Shown here piece by piece: positions 8,136 to 22,388 of a stretch of 64,000 bases of DNA. A program made the position numbers and the translations under genes. The stretch comes from Methylobacterium pseudosasicola. Lineage in GTDB: Bacteria > Pseudomonadota > Alphaproteobacteria > Rhizobiales > Beijerinckiaceae. The notes below the pieces were generated by a model, which saw only the letters and a program-made list of their open reading frames with translations, was not told the DNA's origin and did not search any database. The stretch lies in assembly GCF_900114535.1 (NCBI RefSeq), contig NZ_FOTK01000017.1, positions 62,001 to 126,000 of the forward strand, in the 5' to 3' direction. Positions within the stretch are counted from its first letter, which is position 1. The number at the start of each line of letters is the position of its first letter.

Positions 8136-10421
8136 CTATCGCTCCAGCACGAAGATCATCGTCGCCAGCGGCGGCAGGGTCAGCGACAGGGACTGGGCCT
8201 GGCCGTGGCTCGCCTGGCCGTCGGTGTGGCCGCCGCCGTTGTTGCCGAGGTTCGAGCCGCCATAGACCGCCGCGTCCGAGTTGAACGCCTCGCGGTAGAA
8301 GCCCGCCTCCGGCACGCCGACGCGATAGCCCTCCCGGGGGATCGGGGTGAAGTTCGACACCACGATCGCGACTTCACCCGGATTGGCGCCCTTGCGGGCC
8401 CAGGCGATGACGCTGTTGTCCTGATCGTCGGCCACCAGCCACTGGAACCCGGTATGCTCCGCGTCGCGGCTGTAGAGCGCCGGGGTCGAGACGTAGAGCC
8501 GGTTGAGGTCCCGGACCACGTCCTTGACGCCCTTGTGCAGGGGATCGTCGAGCAGGTGCCAGTCCAGGCTGTTGTCGTGGTTCCACTCGCGCTCCTGGCC
8601 GAACTCGCCGCCCATGAACAGCAGCTTCTTGCCGGGATGCCCCCACATGAAGCCGAAATAGGCGCGCAGGTTCGCGAATTTCTGCCAGCGGTCGCCCGGC
8701 ATCTTGCCGAGCAGCGAGCCCTTCCCATGCACGACCTCGTCGTGGGAGAGCGGCAGGATGAAATTCTCCGAGAAGGCGTAGAGCAGCCCGAAGGTCAGGT
8801 TGTGGTGGTGGTAGCGGCGGTGGATCGGATCCTCCGACACGTATTTCAACGTGTCGTGCATCCAGCCCATGTTCCACTTGAAGCCGAAGCCGAGGCCGCC
8901 CGTGTAGGTCGGGTGCGAGACCCCCGGCCAGGAGGTCGATTCCTCCGCCACCGTGATCGTGCCTGGGGCGTGGCTGTAGGTCGCCTCGTTGGTCTTGCGC
9001 AGGAAATCGATGGCGTCGAGGTTCTCGTTGCCGCCGTAGCGGTTCGGAATCCACTCGCCCTGACGGCGCGAATAATCGAGGTAGAGCATCGACGCCACGG
9101 CATCCACGCGCAGGCCGTCGAGGTGGTAGTGCTCCAGCCAGAACCGGGCATTGGCGGCCAGGAAGGTCGCGACCTCGGTCCGGCCGAAATTGTAGATGTA
9201 GGTGCCCCAATCCTGGTGGAAGCCCTGGCGCGGGTCGGCGTGCTCGTAGAGGTGGGTGCCGTCGAACAGGCCGAGCCCGTGGGCGTCGAGCGGGAAGTGG
9301 CCGGGCACCCAGTCGAGCATCACGCCGATGCCGGCCTCGTGGGCGGTATCGACGAAGGCGGCGAAATCCTCGGGCGTGCCGAAGCGGCTGGTCGGCGCGA
9401 ACAGCGAGACCGGCTGGTAGCCCCAGGACCCGTCGAACGGGAACTCGGTGATCGGCAGCATCTCGATATGGGTGAAGCCCATATCCTTGACGTAGGGGAT
9501 CAGCCGTTCGCCCAGTTCCTTGTAGGTGAGGTAGCGGTTGCCCTCCTCGGGCACCCGCGCCCAGGAGCCGAGATGGACCTCGTAGATCGAGATCGCGGCG
9601 TGGCGCGGATCCTTGGCACCGCGGGTCTTCATCCAGCCGGAATCGCGCCAGGGGAACTCCCCCGTCCCGTGGGTGACCGAGGCGGTCTCCGGCGGGTGCT
9701 GGGCGGCGAAGGCGACCGGGTCGGCCTTGAGGGGGATCAGGGCGCCGTCGGGACCGCGGATCTCGAACTTGTAGCAGGCGCCGGCCTTGAGGCCGGGCAC
9801 GAACAATTCCCAGATCCCGCCATCCTGCCACAGGCGCATCGGGTGGCGCCGCCCGTCCCAGTCGTTGAAGTCGCCGACGACGCTGACCTTGCGGGCATTG
9901 GGCGCCCAGACGGCGAAGCGGAAGCCGTCGATGCCGTCGAGCTGTCCGGACTGGGCACCGAGCATCCGGTAGACCAGGTTGGTGCCGACCTCGCGCAGGG
10001 TCGCGACGTCGTATTGCTCGATGGAGGAGCCGAAGCCGTAGGGATCGAAGCGCCGCTTCTTGGTCCCGTCCCAGAACTCGACCTCAATCTCGTAGAGCGG
10101 CCGGCCCTCGCCCTCGACCTTGGCGACGTAGAAGCCTTCCGGGTGCCGCTTCTCGAACGGTACGGTGCGGTCGCTCATCACCAAGGCGGCGGCCCGCGCC
10201 TCGGGCAGGACGGCGCGCACCTCCCAGAGATTCGGGCCGACCCGGTGGGGGCCGAGCACCGAGAACGGGTCGCCGTGGTTGGCGCCCATCAGCGCCGCGA
10301 TCGCGTCCGGGTGGACGCTCGGCTGCGCCGAGGCGGCTCCGGAATGCGGGACATCCGCGTTCCGCGCGCTCGCCGCTTCCGGGTCGATCCGCGGTGCGAA
10401 GGTCTCGTCGATCGCCGTCAT
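8136..10421 (-). CDS. glgB: 1,4-alpha-glucan branching enzyme
   Basis: 761 residues, normal for proteobacterial GlgB. It cuts alpha-1,4 chains and reattaches them by alpha-1,6 bonds. An N-terminal CBM48-type module ([34 protein letters not shown]) precedes the GH13 catalytic domain with [19 protein letters not shown] (nucleophile), [12 protein letters not shown] (acid/base) and [15 protein letters not shown] (stabiliser Asp). The start was set at the ATG at 10421 because it overlaps the stop of treS by four bases (ATGA, 10418-10421), a sign of translational coupling; the longer open frame upstream is an antisense-type shadow. GlgB and GlgE acting together would yield branched glucan from maltose 1-phosphate. 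Confidence 0.96.
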   Translation of the reverse strand: MTAIDETFAPRIDPEAASARNADVPHSGAASAQPSVHPDAIAALMGANHGDPFSVLGPHRVGPNLWEVRAVLPEARAAALVMSDRTVPFEKRHPEGFYVAKVEGEGRPLYEIEVEFWDGTKKRRFDPYGFGSSIEQYDVATLREVGTNLVYRMLGAQSGQLDGIDGFRFAVWAPNARKVSVVGDFNDWDGRRHPMRLWQDGGIWELFVPGLKAGACYKFEIRGPDGALIPLKADPVAFAAQHPPETASVTHGTGEFPWRDSGWMKTRGAKDPRHAAISIYEVHLGSWARVPEEGNRYLTYKELGERLIPYVKDMGFTHIEMLPITEFPFDGSWGYQPVSLFAPTSRFGTPEDFAAFVDTAHEAGIGVMLDWVPGHFPLDAHGLGLFDGTHLYEHADPRQGFHQDWGTYIYNFGRTEVATFLAANARFWLEHYHLDGLRVDAVASMLYLDYSRRQGEWIPNRYGGNENLDAIDFLRKTNEATYSHAPGTITVAEESTSWPGVSHPTYTGGLGFGFKWNMGWMHDTLKYVSEDPIHRRYHHHNLTFGLLYAFSENFILPLSHDEVVHGKGSLLGKMPGDRWQKFANLRAYFGFMWGHPGKKLLFMGGEFGQEREWNHDNSLDWHLLDDPLHKGVKDVVRDLNRLYVSTPALYSRDAEHTGFQWLVADDQDNSVIAWARKGANPGEVAIVVSNFTPIPREGYRVGVPEAGFYREAFNSDAAVYGGSNLGNNGGGHTDGQASHGQAQSLSLTLPPLATMIFVLER

Positions 10422-13400
10422 TCGGTTTCCCCGGGCTCGTGTCCGTCCGTGTCCAGAATGGTGAGAACCCCCCGTGCGGGGATTTCGATCCAGTCCGGCC
10501 GGTTGTTGGCCTCGTAATCGACTTCGTAGAGCGCCTTGGTCAGCAGGCAGAGGCGCAGCAACCGCGCCCGCGTGGCCGGGTCGGTCACCGCCGCCCGCGT
10601 CCCCGCCACGGCCGCGTCGTAGCCGGCCAGGAACGCCGCCTCGATCATGCCGCGCCAGGCGATAGCGGCGTCCCGCGCCCGCTCCTCGGAATCGCCGAAC
10701 CGGACGGTGATCTCGCGGATCACGGTCTCGGCTCCATACGCGAAGGAGCGCATCAGGCCGGCGACGTCGCGCAGGGGCATGGACTTGGCGCGCCGCTCGT
10801 CCGCCGGCCGCGAGGGCTCGCCCTCGAAGTCGACGATGATCAGGTCGCTCTCGGAGACCAGCACCTGACCGAGGTGATAGTCGCCGTGGATCCGGATCTT
10901 GTGGGCGCCCACCGCCGGCTCGGCGGTGAGCGCTTCGATCAGCGTCTCGACCTCGGCGCGCCGCCCGGCCAGCTCCGCGCAGGCGGGCTTGCCGGTATCG
11001 AGGCCGCGCTCGGCGAGACCTTTCAGCGCCCGGAAGGCCCGCTCGGCCTGGTGGCGCGCGTCCCGGGCGAGGACCGCCAGGTCGTCCTCGGCGAAGGGCT
11101 CGGCCGCGAAGGCCGGGTCGTCCGTCTCCATGGCAAAGGCGGCGTGCATCTCGGCGGTGCGCCGGCCGAGCAGGTCCGCCCAGGGGCCATGAGCCTGGAA
11201 CGCTTCCTCGGGGCTGGCGGCCTCGCTCTCGGGGGTGAGCACCACGGTCTCGAAGTCCCGGCGCAGCCCCTCCAGCATCAGCGTCCAGGCGTCGCCCTGG
11301 TTCATGACGAACTTCTGGAGGACCGCCAGCGCCGTCCGCGTGCCGTCCTCGGCCACGTGTTCGAGGGTGCCGAGCAGCGCGGGCGTGTTGGAGAAACCCG
11401 CCTGCTCGGTGAGGAAGCGCCCGACCTCGATCTCGGGATGCGTCCCCGGCTGCAGACGGCGCAGGAGCTTGAGCATCATCTTCGAGCCGATGGCGATCGA
11501 GGTGTTGCTCTGCTCCGCCGACACCCGGCGGATATCGGCCACGTCCACCGTGACGTCCGGATCGAAGGCCGAGGTGGTGGAAAACACCAGCCGCCCGCTC
11601 TCCGTGGGAATCGCGGTGCCCTGGCGCATGGCGTCGATCAGGCCGGCGGCGAAGGCGTTTGAGCCGGCCGCGCCGTAGAGCAGGCCGGTGCGCGGCCCGC
11701 GGCGCACCCGCGCCACCGCGAAGGGCAGCAGCGTCTCGTCCTCGCGGCCCTCCTCGACGCCCACGGGCACGAAGTACTCCTGGGATTCGCCGTTGGCGAG
11801 CTGGACCTGCAGGCGCGGCAGCAGGAAGCGGGCGCTGCCGTCCACGTCCTTCAGGGCGGCGCAGTCGATCACCTTCACGGACCGGATCCGCGAGCCCTTG
11901 GCGCCGAACCAGCGCCGGCTCGTCAGGAACGGCGGCACCACGGTGCGCTCGAAGGCGACGCGCTCGCGGCCCGACATCAGGCTCTCGATGCCGCCGGTGA
12001 GCACCAGGGTGAACAGCTCCGGGGGCTCCTGCTGCGGGCCGATCGCGCCCGAGCGGGCGGCGCTGAGCGAGAACCAGTAGAAGCCGTAGGACGGCAGGGT
12101 CAGCAGGTAAGGCAGGTCGCCGATCGGCGGGAACTCGGTGCCGCCGGTGAGCTCGATCGGCACCGCGGTACGCAGTTCCGACAGGTCGAGCTGCACCGCC
12201 TGGGGCGCCCGCGACAGGTTGGCGACGCACAGGATCCGCTCGTCCTCGTGCTCGCGGATCCAGGCCAGGACCTTGCGGTTCGAGGGGTAGAGGAACTGGA
12301 TCGTGCCGCGCCCCAGGGCGACGCTGTTGTTACGGATCGCGATCATTCGCCGGGTCCAGTTCAGCAGGCTCGTCTGCGACTGGGTCTGCGCCTCGACGTT
12401 GATCGCGTCGAAGCCGTAGATCGGGTCCTGGATCGCCGGCAGGAACAGCCGCTGCGGGTTCGCCCGGGAGAAGCCGCCGTTGCGGTCCGGGGTCCATTGC
12501 ATCGGCGTGCGCACGCCGTCGCGGTCGCCGAGATAGATGTTGTCGCCCATGCCGATCTCGTCGCCGTAATAGAGTACCGGCGTGCCGGGCATCGACAGGA
12601 CGAGGGACTTCATCAGCTCGATCTTGCGCCGGTCGTTCTCCAAGAGCGGTGCGAGGCGGCGGCGGATGCCGAGATTGATCCGGGCGCGGCGCTCGGCGGC
12701 GTAGAACGACCAGAGATAATCGCGTTCTTCAGCCGTCACCATTTCGAGCGTCAGCTCGTCGTGATTCCGCAAAAAGATCGCCCATTGGCAGCCCTCGGGG
12801 ATCTCCGGGGTCTGGCGCATGATGTCGGTGATCGGGTGCCGATCCTCCCGGGCGATCGCCATGTACATCCGCGGCATCAGCGGGAAGTGGAACGCCATGT
12901 GGCATTCGTCGCCGTCGCCGAAATACTGGGCGGTCTCCTCGGGCCACTGATTGGCTTCCGCCAGCAGCATCCGGTCGGGATAGCTGGCATCCAGCGCCGC
13001 CCTGATCGCCTTGATGACGTCGTGGGTCTCGGACAGGTTCTCGCAGTTCGTGCCGTCGCGCTCGATCAGGTAGGGGATCGCGTCGAGCCGCAGGCCGTCG
13101 ACGCCCATGTCGAGCCAGTAGCGCATCGTCGCGATGACGGCTTCCAGCACCTTCGGGTTGTCGAAGTTCAGGTCCGGCTGGTGGCTGTAGAACCGGTGCC
13201 AGAAATACTGCTTGGCGACCGGGTCCCAGGTCCAGTTCGAGGCCTCGGTGTCCAGGAAGATGATGCGCGTGTCCTTGTACGGCTCGTCGGTATCCGACCA
13301 GACGTAGAAGTCGCGCTCGGGCGAGCCGGGGGGCGCCTCGCGGGCCGCCTGGAACCAGGGATGCTGGTCGCTGGTGTGGTTGATCACGAGCTCGGTGATC

Positions 13401-13696
13401 ACCCGCAGGCCGCGCTCGTGCGCCGCCGCCACGAAGGCCCGAAAATCCTCCATGGTCCCGTAGGACGGGTTGATGCCCTCGTAATCGGCGATGTCGTAGC
13501 CGTCGTCGCGCAGGGGCGAGGGGTAGAACGGCATCAGCCAGATCGCCGTGACGCCGAGGTCGCGGACATAGTCGAGCCGCCGGGTCAGCCCCTCGAAATC
13601 GCCGATCCCGTCGTCGTTCGAGTCGAAGAACGACTTGACGTGGATCTGGTAGATGATGGCGTCACGGTACCATTGCGGGTCGCTGCGATCGATCAT
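10418..13696 (-). CDS. treS: Trehalose synthase-maltokinase fusion
   Basis: 1092 residues in two enzymes. Residues 1 to ~555 are TreS (GH13), which interconverts trehalose and maltose: [19 protein letters not shown] at the start, nucleophile Asp205 in [12 protein letters not shown], acid/base Glu247 in [10 protein letters not shown] and Asp313 in [12 protein letters not shown]. From ~600 to the end is a maltokinase (Mak/Pep2) with the kinase-like motifs [14 protein letters not shown], near residue 940, and [10 protein letters not shown]. It phosphorylates maltose to maltose 1-phosphate, the donor for GlgE. Fusion places the toxic intermediate between two linked active sites. It lies 146 bp downstream of glgE and overlaps glgB. 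Confidence 0.95.
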   Translation of the reverse strand: MIDRSDPQWYRDAIIYQIHVKSFFDSNDDGIGDFEGLTRRLDYVRDLGVTAIWLMPFYPSPLRDDGYDIADYEGINPSYGTMEDFRAFVAAAHERGLRVITELVINHTSDQHPWFQAAREAPPGSPERDFYVWSDTDEPYKDTRIIFLDTEASNWTWDPVAKQYFWHRFYSHQPDLNFDNPKVLEAVIATMRYWLDMGVDGLRLDAIPYLIERDGTNCENLSETHDVIKAIRAALDASYPDRMLLAEANQWPEETAQYFGDGDECHMAFHFPLMPRMYMAIAREDRHPITDIMRQTPEIPEGCQWAIFLRNHDELTLEMVTAEERDYLWSFYAAERRARINLGIRRRLAPLLENDRRKIELMKSLVLSMPGTPVLYYGDEIGMGDNIYLGDRDGVRTPMQWTPDRNGGFSRANPQRLFLPAIQDPIYGFDAINVEAQTQSQTSLLNWTRRMIAIRNNSVALGRGTIQFLYPSNRKVLAWIREHEDERILCVANLSRAPQAVQLDLSELRTAVPIELTGGTEFPPIGDLPYLLTLPSYGFYWFSLSAARSGAIGPQQEPPELFTLVLTGGIESLMSGRERVAFERTVVPPFLTSRRWFGAKGSRIRSVKVIDCAALKDVDGSARFLLPRLQVQLANGESQEYFVPVGVEEGREDETLLPFAVARVRRGPRTGLLYGAAGSNAFAAGLIDAMRQGTAIPTESGRLVFSTTSAFDPDVTVDVADIRRVSAEQSNTSIAIGSKMMLKLLRRLQPGTHPEIEVGRFLTEQAGFSNTPALLGTLEHVAEDGTRTALAVLQKFVMNQGDAWTLMLEGLRRDFETVVLTPESEAASPEEAFQAHGPWADLLGRRTAEMHAAFAMETDDPAFAAEPFAEDDLAVLARDARHQAERAFRALKGLAERGLDTGKPACAELAGRRAEVETLIEALTAEPAVGAHKIRIHGDYHLGQVLVSESDLIIVDFEGEPSRPADERRAKSMPLRDVAGLMRSFAYGAETVIREITVRFGDSEERARDAAIAWRGMIEAAFLAGYDAAVAGTRAAVTDPATRARLLRLCLLTKALYEVDYEANNRPDWIEIPARGVLTILDTDGHEPGETE

Positions 13697-13842
13697 CGCG
13701 TCGCTGCCTCATCGGTCGAAGGGACTGGGACCGGCGGCGGGAGCCGGCCGGGGCGCGGGCGATCGGCCGCGCGGCGCAAGTGTCGGCGACGGGCGAGCCC
13801 GTCGTCGGGATCAGGAGTCATGGTCAGGTGCCATGGGCGGCC

Positions 13843-17232
<3,390 letters not shown>

Positions 17233-17382
17233 GCTGGCCTCTGGCTCCTGATCCATGTGTCGTAACGCCCGAACCGCACGGGCGTGCCTTGCGTGGGACG
17301 GCGCGGATGGTCAGGTCCGCGCCACCCGCCTCTCAGCAGATTCGCATGACAGGGCCGCGAGGGGCCTGCCAAAGCGACCGGC

Positions 17383-17472
17383 GTCATTGCGAGCGAAGCG
17401 AAGCAACCCAGGGCAGCGCGCGTCCCCAGATCGTCGCGTCTCTCTGGGTTGCTTCGCTCCGCTCGCAATGAC
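17383..17472. repeat. Long inverted repeat (28-bp arms) between glgE and malQ-treY
   Basis: The left arm 17383-17410 begins gtcattgcgagcgaagcgaa and the right arm 17445-17472 ends gctccgctcgcaatgac. The arms are complementary over 28 bases with one mismatch around a 34-base spacer. The core 'cattgcgagcgaagcgaagcaa' style sequence is a widely scattered intergenic repeat in alphaproteobacteria (recalled, not searched). It sits just after the stop codon of malQ-treY and before glgE, so it could form a transcript hairpin separating the two. Confidence 0.85.
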
Positions 17473-17480
17473 GGAGAGGA

Positions 17481-20400
17481 TCACCCCTCCCGCCGCAGGA
17501 CCGCGTAGGGCAGGTCGCGCAGGAGCTGGCCGAGATCGACCCCCTCCCCTCCGGTCTCTACGATCTGCCCCGAGACGATGTCGCGCCAGGTTGTGCCCGC
17601 CCCGAGATCGACCCGGGTGCCGGCGAAGGCCTCGCCGGACCAGATTGCCTCGCCGAGGATGGTGGCGAACAGGCGCGGCACCGCCACGAACAGGTCGCCG
17701 CCCTCCTCGCCGGGATCGGTCCGCAGGTAGGCGATCACGTGGGCCGCCCGGGCGCCCTTGGCCTCCACCGGCTCGTAGGCCGCGCTGGCGTAGAAGGCCG
17801 GGCGCTCGGCCCGCTCGGCGAGCAGCCGCGCCAGGGTCGCCTGCTTGACCCGTCCGTCCGGCCAGTGCGGCAGCAGGTCGGCCGGCGCGCCGCCCTGCTC
17901 CAGCATCCGCTCAAGGGCCGGGTAATCCACCGGGCGGCGGTTGTCGGGATCGACGAAGGAGAAGTCCCAGATTTCCGTGCCCTGGTAGGTGTCGGGCAGG
18001 CCCGGCAGGGTGCATTTCAGCACCGTCCGGCCCAGCCCCGCGAGCATGCCGAGATGGGCGAGTCGCCGGGCGAAGGGGCGCAACTCGCGCAGGAAGTCCG
18101 AGCCCGGGGCGATCAGCGCGGAAAACAGCTTCTTGACCGCGCCCTCGTAGACCTCGTCGACATTGACCCAGCTCGACCGGCGCTTGCCCTCGCGCATGGC
18201 CTTCTCGCCATAGGCGATCAGCCGATCGCGAAAATCCGCGATCGCGGCCGTCTCGTCCTGCTCCAAAAGCTCCAGCGGCCAGGCGCCGAGGATCGCCTGG
18301 AAGAACATCCACTGGTCGTTGGCGTCCGGGGCCGGCTCGCCGTCGATCCGGGCAAGGTGCGGCCCGGCGGTGCGCTGCCACAGGTCCCAGGCGCCGGCCC
18401 AGCCCTCCGGGATCTCCGAGAGGGCGAGCAGCCGGGTCCGGGCATCCTCGCCGCGCTTGGTATCGTGGGTCGCCGTGGTGATCATGGCGTTCGGCCAGTC
18501 CCGGGCGCGGGCGATCTGCAGGTCGTGGAAATGCTCGGCGTCGATGCCGTACTCGCCGGGATCGCCGCCGACCTCGTTGAGGCCGAGCAGGCAGGCATAC
18601 CTGTAGAACAGCGTGTCCTCCAGGCTCTTGGCCATGACCGGGCCGGTGAGCTGCTGGAACCGGCGGCGGAAGCGCAGGACCACTCGCGGGTCCGGGCGGC
18701 CCGGTCCCGTGGTCTCGATCCGCCCGAGCAGCACGTCGGCGGCGAAGTCGTGCACCGAGCGGTCGGGCAGGCCCGACCAGCGCTTGGCCTTGGCGACCGC
18801 GCCCTCGATCAGCCGTACGTCCTCCGGCTCGACCTCGCCCTCCTCCAGCTCCGGCGGCAGATAGCTGCGATAGGTCGGGAAGCGGGCGATGATCTCGATC
18901 AGGGCTCGGCGGAGCGCGTTGACGGTGAAGTCGCGGGTGCGACGGTCGGCATCGGCCACCTCCTTGAGGTCGGTGGTCAGCACCTCCAGCTCGCTGGCGA
19001 AGCTGATCTCCAGGATCTCGGCCTTGGCGGCGCGGAGCTGGAACCCGTAGGGCTCGTCGAAGCCCGAGGCCCACTCATAGAGGCGCCGGACCTTCCCCTG
19101 GCGCTCCTTGTCCACCAGGATGCCGTCGAGCTGGTTGAGCACGTCGTAGCCCGTGGTCCCGGCCACCGGCCAGGGCCGCAGCCGCTCGCCGGGCTCCAGG
19201 ATTTTTTCGACGACGACGTAGAAGCCCGGCCCGACCGCCGCCTGGAGCGCGCGCGCGTAACCCAGCGGGTCGGCGAGCCCGTCGATATGGTCGATGCGCA
19301 ACCCGTCGATCCGGCCCTCGCGGATGTGCCGGAACACGGTCTCGTGCGAGCGGTGGAAGATGTCGGACAACTCCACCCGCAGGCCGGCGAGTGAGTTCAC
19401 GTCGAAGAACCGGCGGTAATTGATGTCACTCGACGCCACCCGCCAATGGGCCAGCCGGTAGGCCTGGGATTCCAGCAGCCGGTGCAGCGGCCCGAAGCTG
19501 TCCGGGCGGCCCTTGAAGCCGTTGAGCAGCGCCAGGGTGCTGGCGGTGGCCTCCTGGATCAGTGGCGAGACGCCGTAGATCTCGGCGAGCCGGCGCTTGA
19601 GCCCCTCGGCCTCCTCGGGGAAGCTTTTCCGGCGGGTCTCGTCGGTGTCGATCGACATGGCGCGCAGGCGCTCGGAGATGGCGAGCAGCTCCGCGGTGGT
19701 GTCGTCGTCCACCGCGCCGATGGCGGCGATCACCCGGTTGAGGATGGTCGGGTAGCTCAGGGGGCGGATCGGCAGCTGGTGCTCGTAGTGCCAGACGCTG
19801 AAGGCGCCGGTCTCGGGATCGAACTTCAGCTCCAGGGTGCCCTTTTCCAGGGCCTCGCCGTAGCGGTCGCCCAGGAACGGGATCACCAGGTTGCGGCCGG
19901 CGCCGAGGCGCTGCCAGTCGATGTCGAACGCGTCCGCGAAGGGCGACAGGGAGCCCCATTCGAGCACCGAGAGCCACCACGGGTTATCGGAGCCGCCGAC
20001 GCCCATGTGGTTGGGCACGATGTCGAGGAGCAGCTTCAGCCCGTGCCCGTGCAGGGTCTCGGAGAGCCTGACGAAGTCGGCCTCGCCGCCGAGCTCTGGA
20101 TTGATCGCGCCGTGATCGACGATGTCGTAGCCGTGGGTCGAGCCGGGTCGCGCCTTCTGGAGCGGTGAGGCGTAGACGTGGCTGATCCCGAGCTTTTTCA
20201 GATACGGGACGATCCGTTCGGCGTCCGCGAAGGTGAAGTCCTTGTGGAATTGCAGCCGGTAGGTCGATTGCGGCGGAGGCGCCGCCAGCCGGGCTGAGCC
20301 GGAGCGCGGCCCCCGCGACTCGGCCGAGAGCGAGGCCGCCAGCTTGGCCAGCGGGCCGCCGGGGGCGGCGATCTCGACGAGATCCCGGTCGAGCTTGCGC

Positions 20401-22388
20401 CGCCAGTTCGGGTAGCCCTCGGTGGAGCCCGGCACGTTGGCCTGGGCGAGCTCGGAGACCACGTCCTCGTACTGCACGGCGGTCAGCATCGAGGGGGCGC
20501 GGGCGAGGTAGCGGGCGGCGGCCTCGAACGGCGCGGCCTCGGGGGGCTCGGCCGACGGCAGAAGCTGCTCGGCCGCCAGCGCCTCGGTGAGGCGGCGGCG
20601 CTCGACCACGCGCTCGTTGCGCTCGGCCTCGGCGCGCTCGTGATCGTAGAGGCCCAGTGACTGGCGGGTGTCGGTGTCGACCCCGCGCCACCAGCCGACG
20701 AAGGTCGGCAGATCGTGGGTGGTAATGGCGGTGAGCGCGTCGCGCGGATAGGCGGAGGGGGCCTTGAACCGGCCGTCCCCTTCCCGCTCGAAGGCGAGGA
20801 TCCGGTAGCTGAGCACGCCGGCCCGCATCAGGGCGTCGGAAAAACCCTCGGGCGCGGTGCCGAGATCCTCGGCGATGACCAGGCACTTGTTGCGGTGGCT
20901 CTCCAGCCGCAGCACCGCCAGCATCGGCTCGAACGGCATCGCCACGTAGGCGCCGGCATGGGCGCCCGCCCCCAGCGGGATCAGGAACAGCCGGGCGAGC
21001 TGGAAGGCGTGGTCGATCCGGATCGCGCCGGCATGGCGCATGTTGGCCTGAACCAGGGCGCGGAAGGCTGCGAGGCCGTCCCGCTCCATCTCCAGAGGGT
21101 CGAAGGCGGGCAGGCCCCAGTTCTGGCCCTTGGGGGCCAAGAGGTCCGGGGGCGCGCCGATCGAGACCCGGTCGGCGAAACGCTCGGGATGCGACCAGAT
21201 CTCGGAGCCGCCGCGGTCGGCGCCCACCGCCAGGTCGCGGTAGAGCCCGACCCGCATGCCAGCCGTGAGCGCCGCCGCCGAGGCCGCGGCGAGCTGGCGG
21301 TCGGCGAGGTATTGCAGCCAGGCGTGGTAGGCGACCGCCTCGGCCTTCTCGGCCGCGAAGGCCACGACGGCGTCCGTGCCGGCGCGGCGGTATTCCTCGG
21401 GCCAGTCGCCGAGCCAATGGGCGCCCTGCTGCCGGAAATGCTCGGACAAGGCCTCGAACACCGCGTGGGCGGCGAGGTCCGGGCCGCCCTCCTGGCGGAA
21501 GCGCTCGAATTCGGCATCGGTACCGGCCCGGGCCGGGGAGTCCAGCCAAAGGGCGCGCAGCACCGGGTCGAGCACGTCGGCCACGCCCTGGTGATCGACA
21601 AGGGCCGCCTCGCGGAGCGCCGTGATCGCGTCGGCGCGGTCGGCCAAGAGCGCCTCGGCCCGGGAGCCGGCGAGCCCTGGCAAGCTGCGCGGCGCGATGA
21701 ACAGGGTCTCGAGGAACAGCCGCGAGGACGGCGAATAGGGCGAGATCTTGGTCCGGTCGGAGCCGAACAGGGCGTGGACCGGGCTGAGCCCCAGGAACGC
21801 CGCCCCGCGTAACGCCGCCTCGCGGGCGGCCTCGCCGGCATCCGCGTAGGTGCCGATGCCGATATTGGTGGCCGAGCGCAGGCCGTAGAGCTGGGCGGCC
21901 AGGCCCCAATCGGAGGCGCCCTCCTCCGTGTAAGGCCTTGGGCGCCAGCAGCGCTGGGGCGCGGCGATCACCCAGGACTCGGCCCGGATCCGGCCGGCCT
22001 GGACGGTGAGGCGATGGTAGCCCGGGGTCAGGGGCGGCAGCTCGAAACCCGGCTCCGGACCCTGCGGGTTGGCCCGGCCCTCGCGGGCGGCGCCGCGCTC
22101 GTCCACGAGGCGCCAGACCAGGGTGTGCGGGGCACCGTCTTCGACGCGCACCGGCACCCGGGCGGCGCGGCGCGCCTCCACGGGCAGGAGCGGCGGCACC
22201 AGGCCCCGGCGCAGGGCCTCGACCTGAGCGAGGCTCTGCGCCACGCCGGCCTCGTCCTCCACCGCGAAGCCGAGGGCCGCCAGCAGGCCGCGCCGCACTT
22301 CCAGGGAGGTCTCCACCGGCTGGCCGAAAGCGTCGGTATAGCCGGCGGCGACGCCGACGAGGTCGGCGAGCTTTTCGAGGGCGCTCAC
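17481..22388 (-). CDS. malQ-treY: Fusion of 4-alpha-glucanotransferase and maltooligosyltrehalose synthase
   Basis: 1635 residues, two GH enzymes in one chain. Residues 1 to ~690 are MalQ (GH77): ATNIGIGTYADAGEAA, Asp459 (AIRIDHAFQLARLF), Glu507 (LVIAEDLGTAPEG) and Asp559 (ITTHDLPTFVGWW). From ~700 on is TreY (GH13): STYRLQFHKDFTFADAE, IVPNHMGVGG, Asp1033 (LRIDHIDGLADP), Glu1061 (YVVVEKILEPGE) and Asp1309 (ATHDTKRGEDAR). TreY converts the reducing end of a maltodextrin to a trehalose unit; MalQ would rebuild longer chains from the short leftovers. The GTG start at 22388 overlaps the treZ stop (GTGA, 22385-22388), so TreZ and this fusion are co-translated. Confidence 0.94.
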   Translation of the reverse strand: MSALEKLADLVGVAAGYTDAFGQPVETSLEVRRGLLAALGFAVEDEAGVAQSLAQVEALRRGLVPPLLPVEARRAARVPVRVEDGAPHTLVWRLVDERGAAREGRANPQGPEPGFELPPLTPGYHRLTVQAGRIRAESWVIAAPQRCWRPRPYTEEGASDWGLAAQLYGLRSATNIGIGTYADAGEAAREAALRGAAFLGLSPVHALFGSDRTKISPYSPSSRLFLETLFIAPRSLPGLAGSRAEALLADRADAITALREAALVDHQGVADVLDPVLRALWLDSPARAGTDAEFERFRQEGGPDLAAHAVFEALSEHFRQQGAHWLGDWPEEYRRAGTDAVVAFAAEKAEAVAYHAWLQYLADRQLAAASAAALTAGMRVGLYRDLAVGADRGGSEIWSHPERFADRVSIGAPPDLLAPKGQNWGLPAFDPLEMERDGLAAFRALVQANMRHAGAIRIDHAFQLARLFLIPLGAGAHAGAYVAMPFEPMLAVLRLESHRNKCLVIAEDLGTAPEGFSDALMRAGVLSYRILAFEREGDGRFKAPSAYPRDALTAITTHDLPTFVGWWRGVDTDTRQSLGLYDHERAEAERNERVVERRRLTEALAAEQLLPSAEPPEAAPFEAAARYLARAPSMLTAVQYEDVVSELAQANVPGSTEGYPNWRRKLDRDLVEIAAPGGPLAKLAASLSAESRGPRSGSARLAAPPPQSTYRLQFHKDFTFADAERIVPYLKKLGISHVYASPLQKARPGSTHGYDIVDHGAINPELGGEADFVRLSETLHGHGLKLLLDIVPNHMGVGGSDNPWWLSVLEWGSLSPFADAFDIDWQRLGAGRNLVIPFLGDRYGEALEKGTLELKFDPETGAFSVWHYEHQLPIRPLSYPTILNRVIAAIGAVDDDTTAELLAISERLRAMSIDTDETRRKSFPEEAEGLKRRLAEIYGVSPLIQEATASTLALLNGFKGRPDSFGPLHRLLESQAYRLAHWRVASSDINYRRFFDVNSLAGLRVELSDIFHRSHETVFRHIREGRIDGLRIDHIDGLADPLGYARALQAAVGPGFYVVVEKILEPGERLRPWPVAGTTGYDVLNQLDGILVDKERQGKVRRLYEWASGFDEPYGFQLRAAKAEILEISFASELEVLTTDLKEVADADRRTRDFTVNALRRALIEIIARFPTYRSYLPPELEEGEVEPEDVRLIEGAVAKAKRWSGLPDRSVHDFAADVLLGRIETTGPGRPDPRVVLRFRRRFQQLTGPVMAKSLEDTLFYRYACLLGLNEVGGDPGEYGIDAEHFHDLQIARARDWPNAMITTATHDTKRGEDARTRLLALSEIPEGWAGAWDLWQRTAGPHLARIDGEPAPDANDQWMFFQAILGAWPLELLEQDETAAIADFRDRLIAYGEKAMREGKRRSSWVNVDEVYEGAVKKLFSALIAPGSDFLRELRPFARRLAHLGMLAGLGRTVLKCTLPGLPDTYQGTEIWDFSFVDPDNRRPVDYPALERMLEQGGAPADLLPHWPDGRVKQATLARLLAERAERPAFYASAAYEPVEAKGARAAHVIAYLRTDPGEEGGDLFVAVPRLFATILGEAIWSGEAFAGTRVDLGAGTTWRDIVSGQIVETGGEGVDLGQLLRDLPYAVLRREG

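Noticed and set aside
10422-12230. N-terminal extension of the glgB frame to 12230
   Set aside because: It runs through treS-maltokinase in another frame; the ATG at 10421 overlaps the treS stop and gives the family N-terminus.
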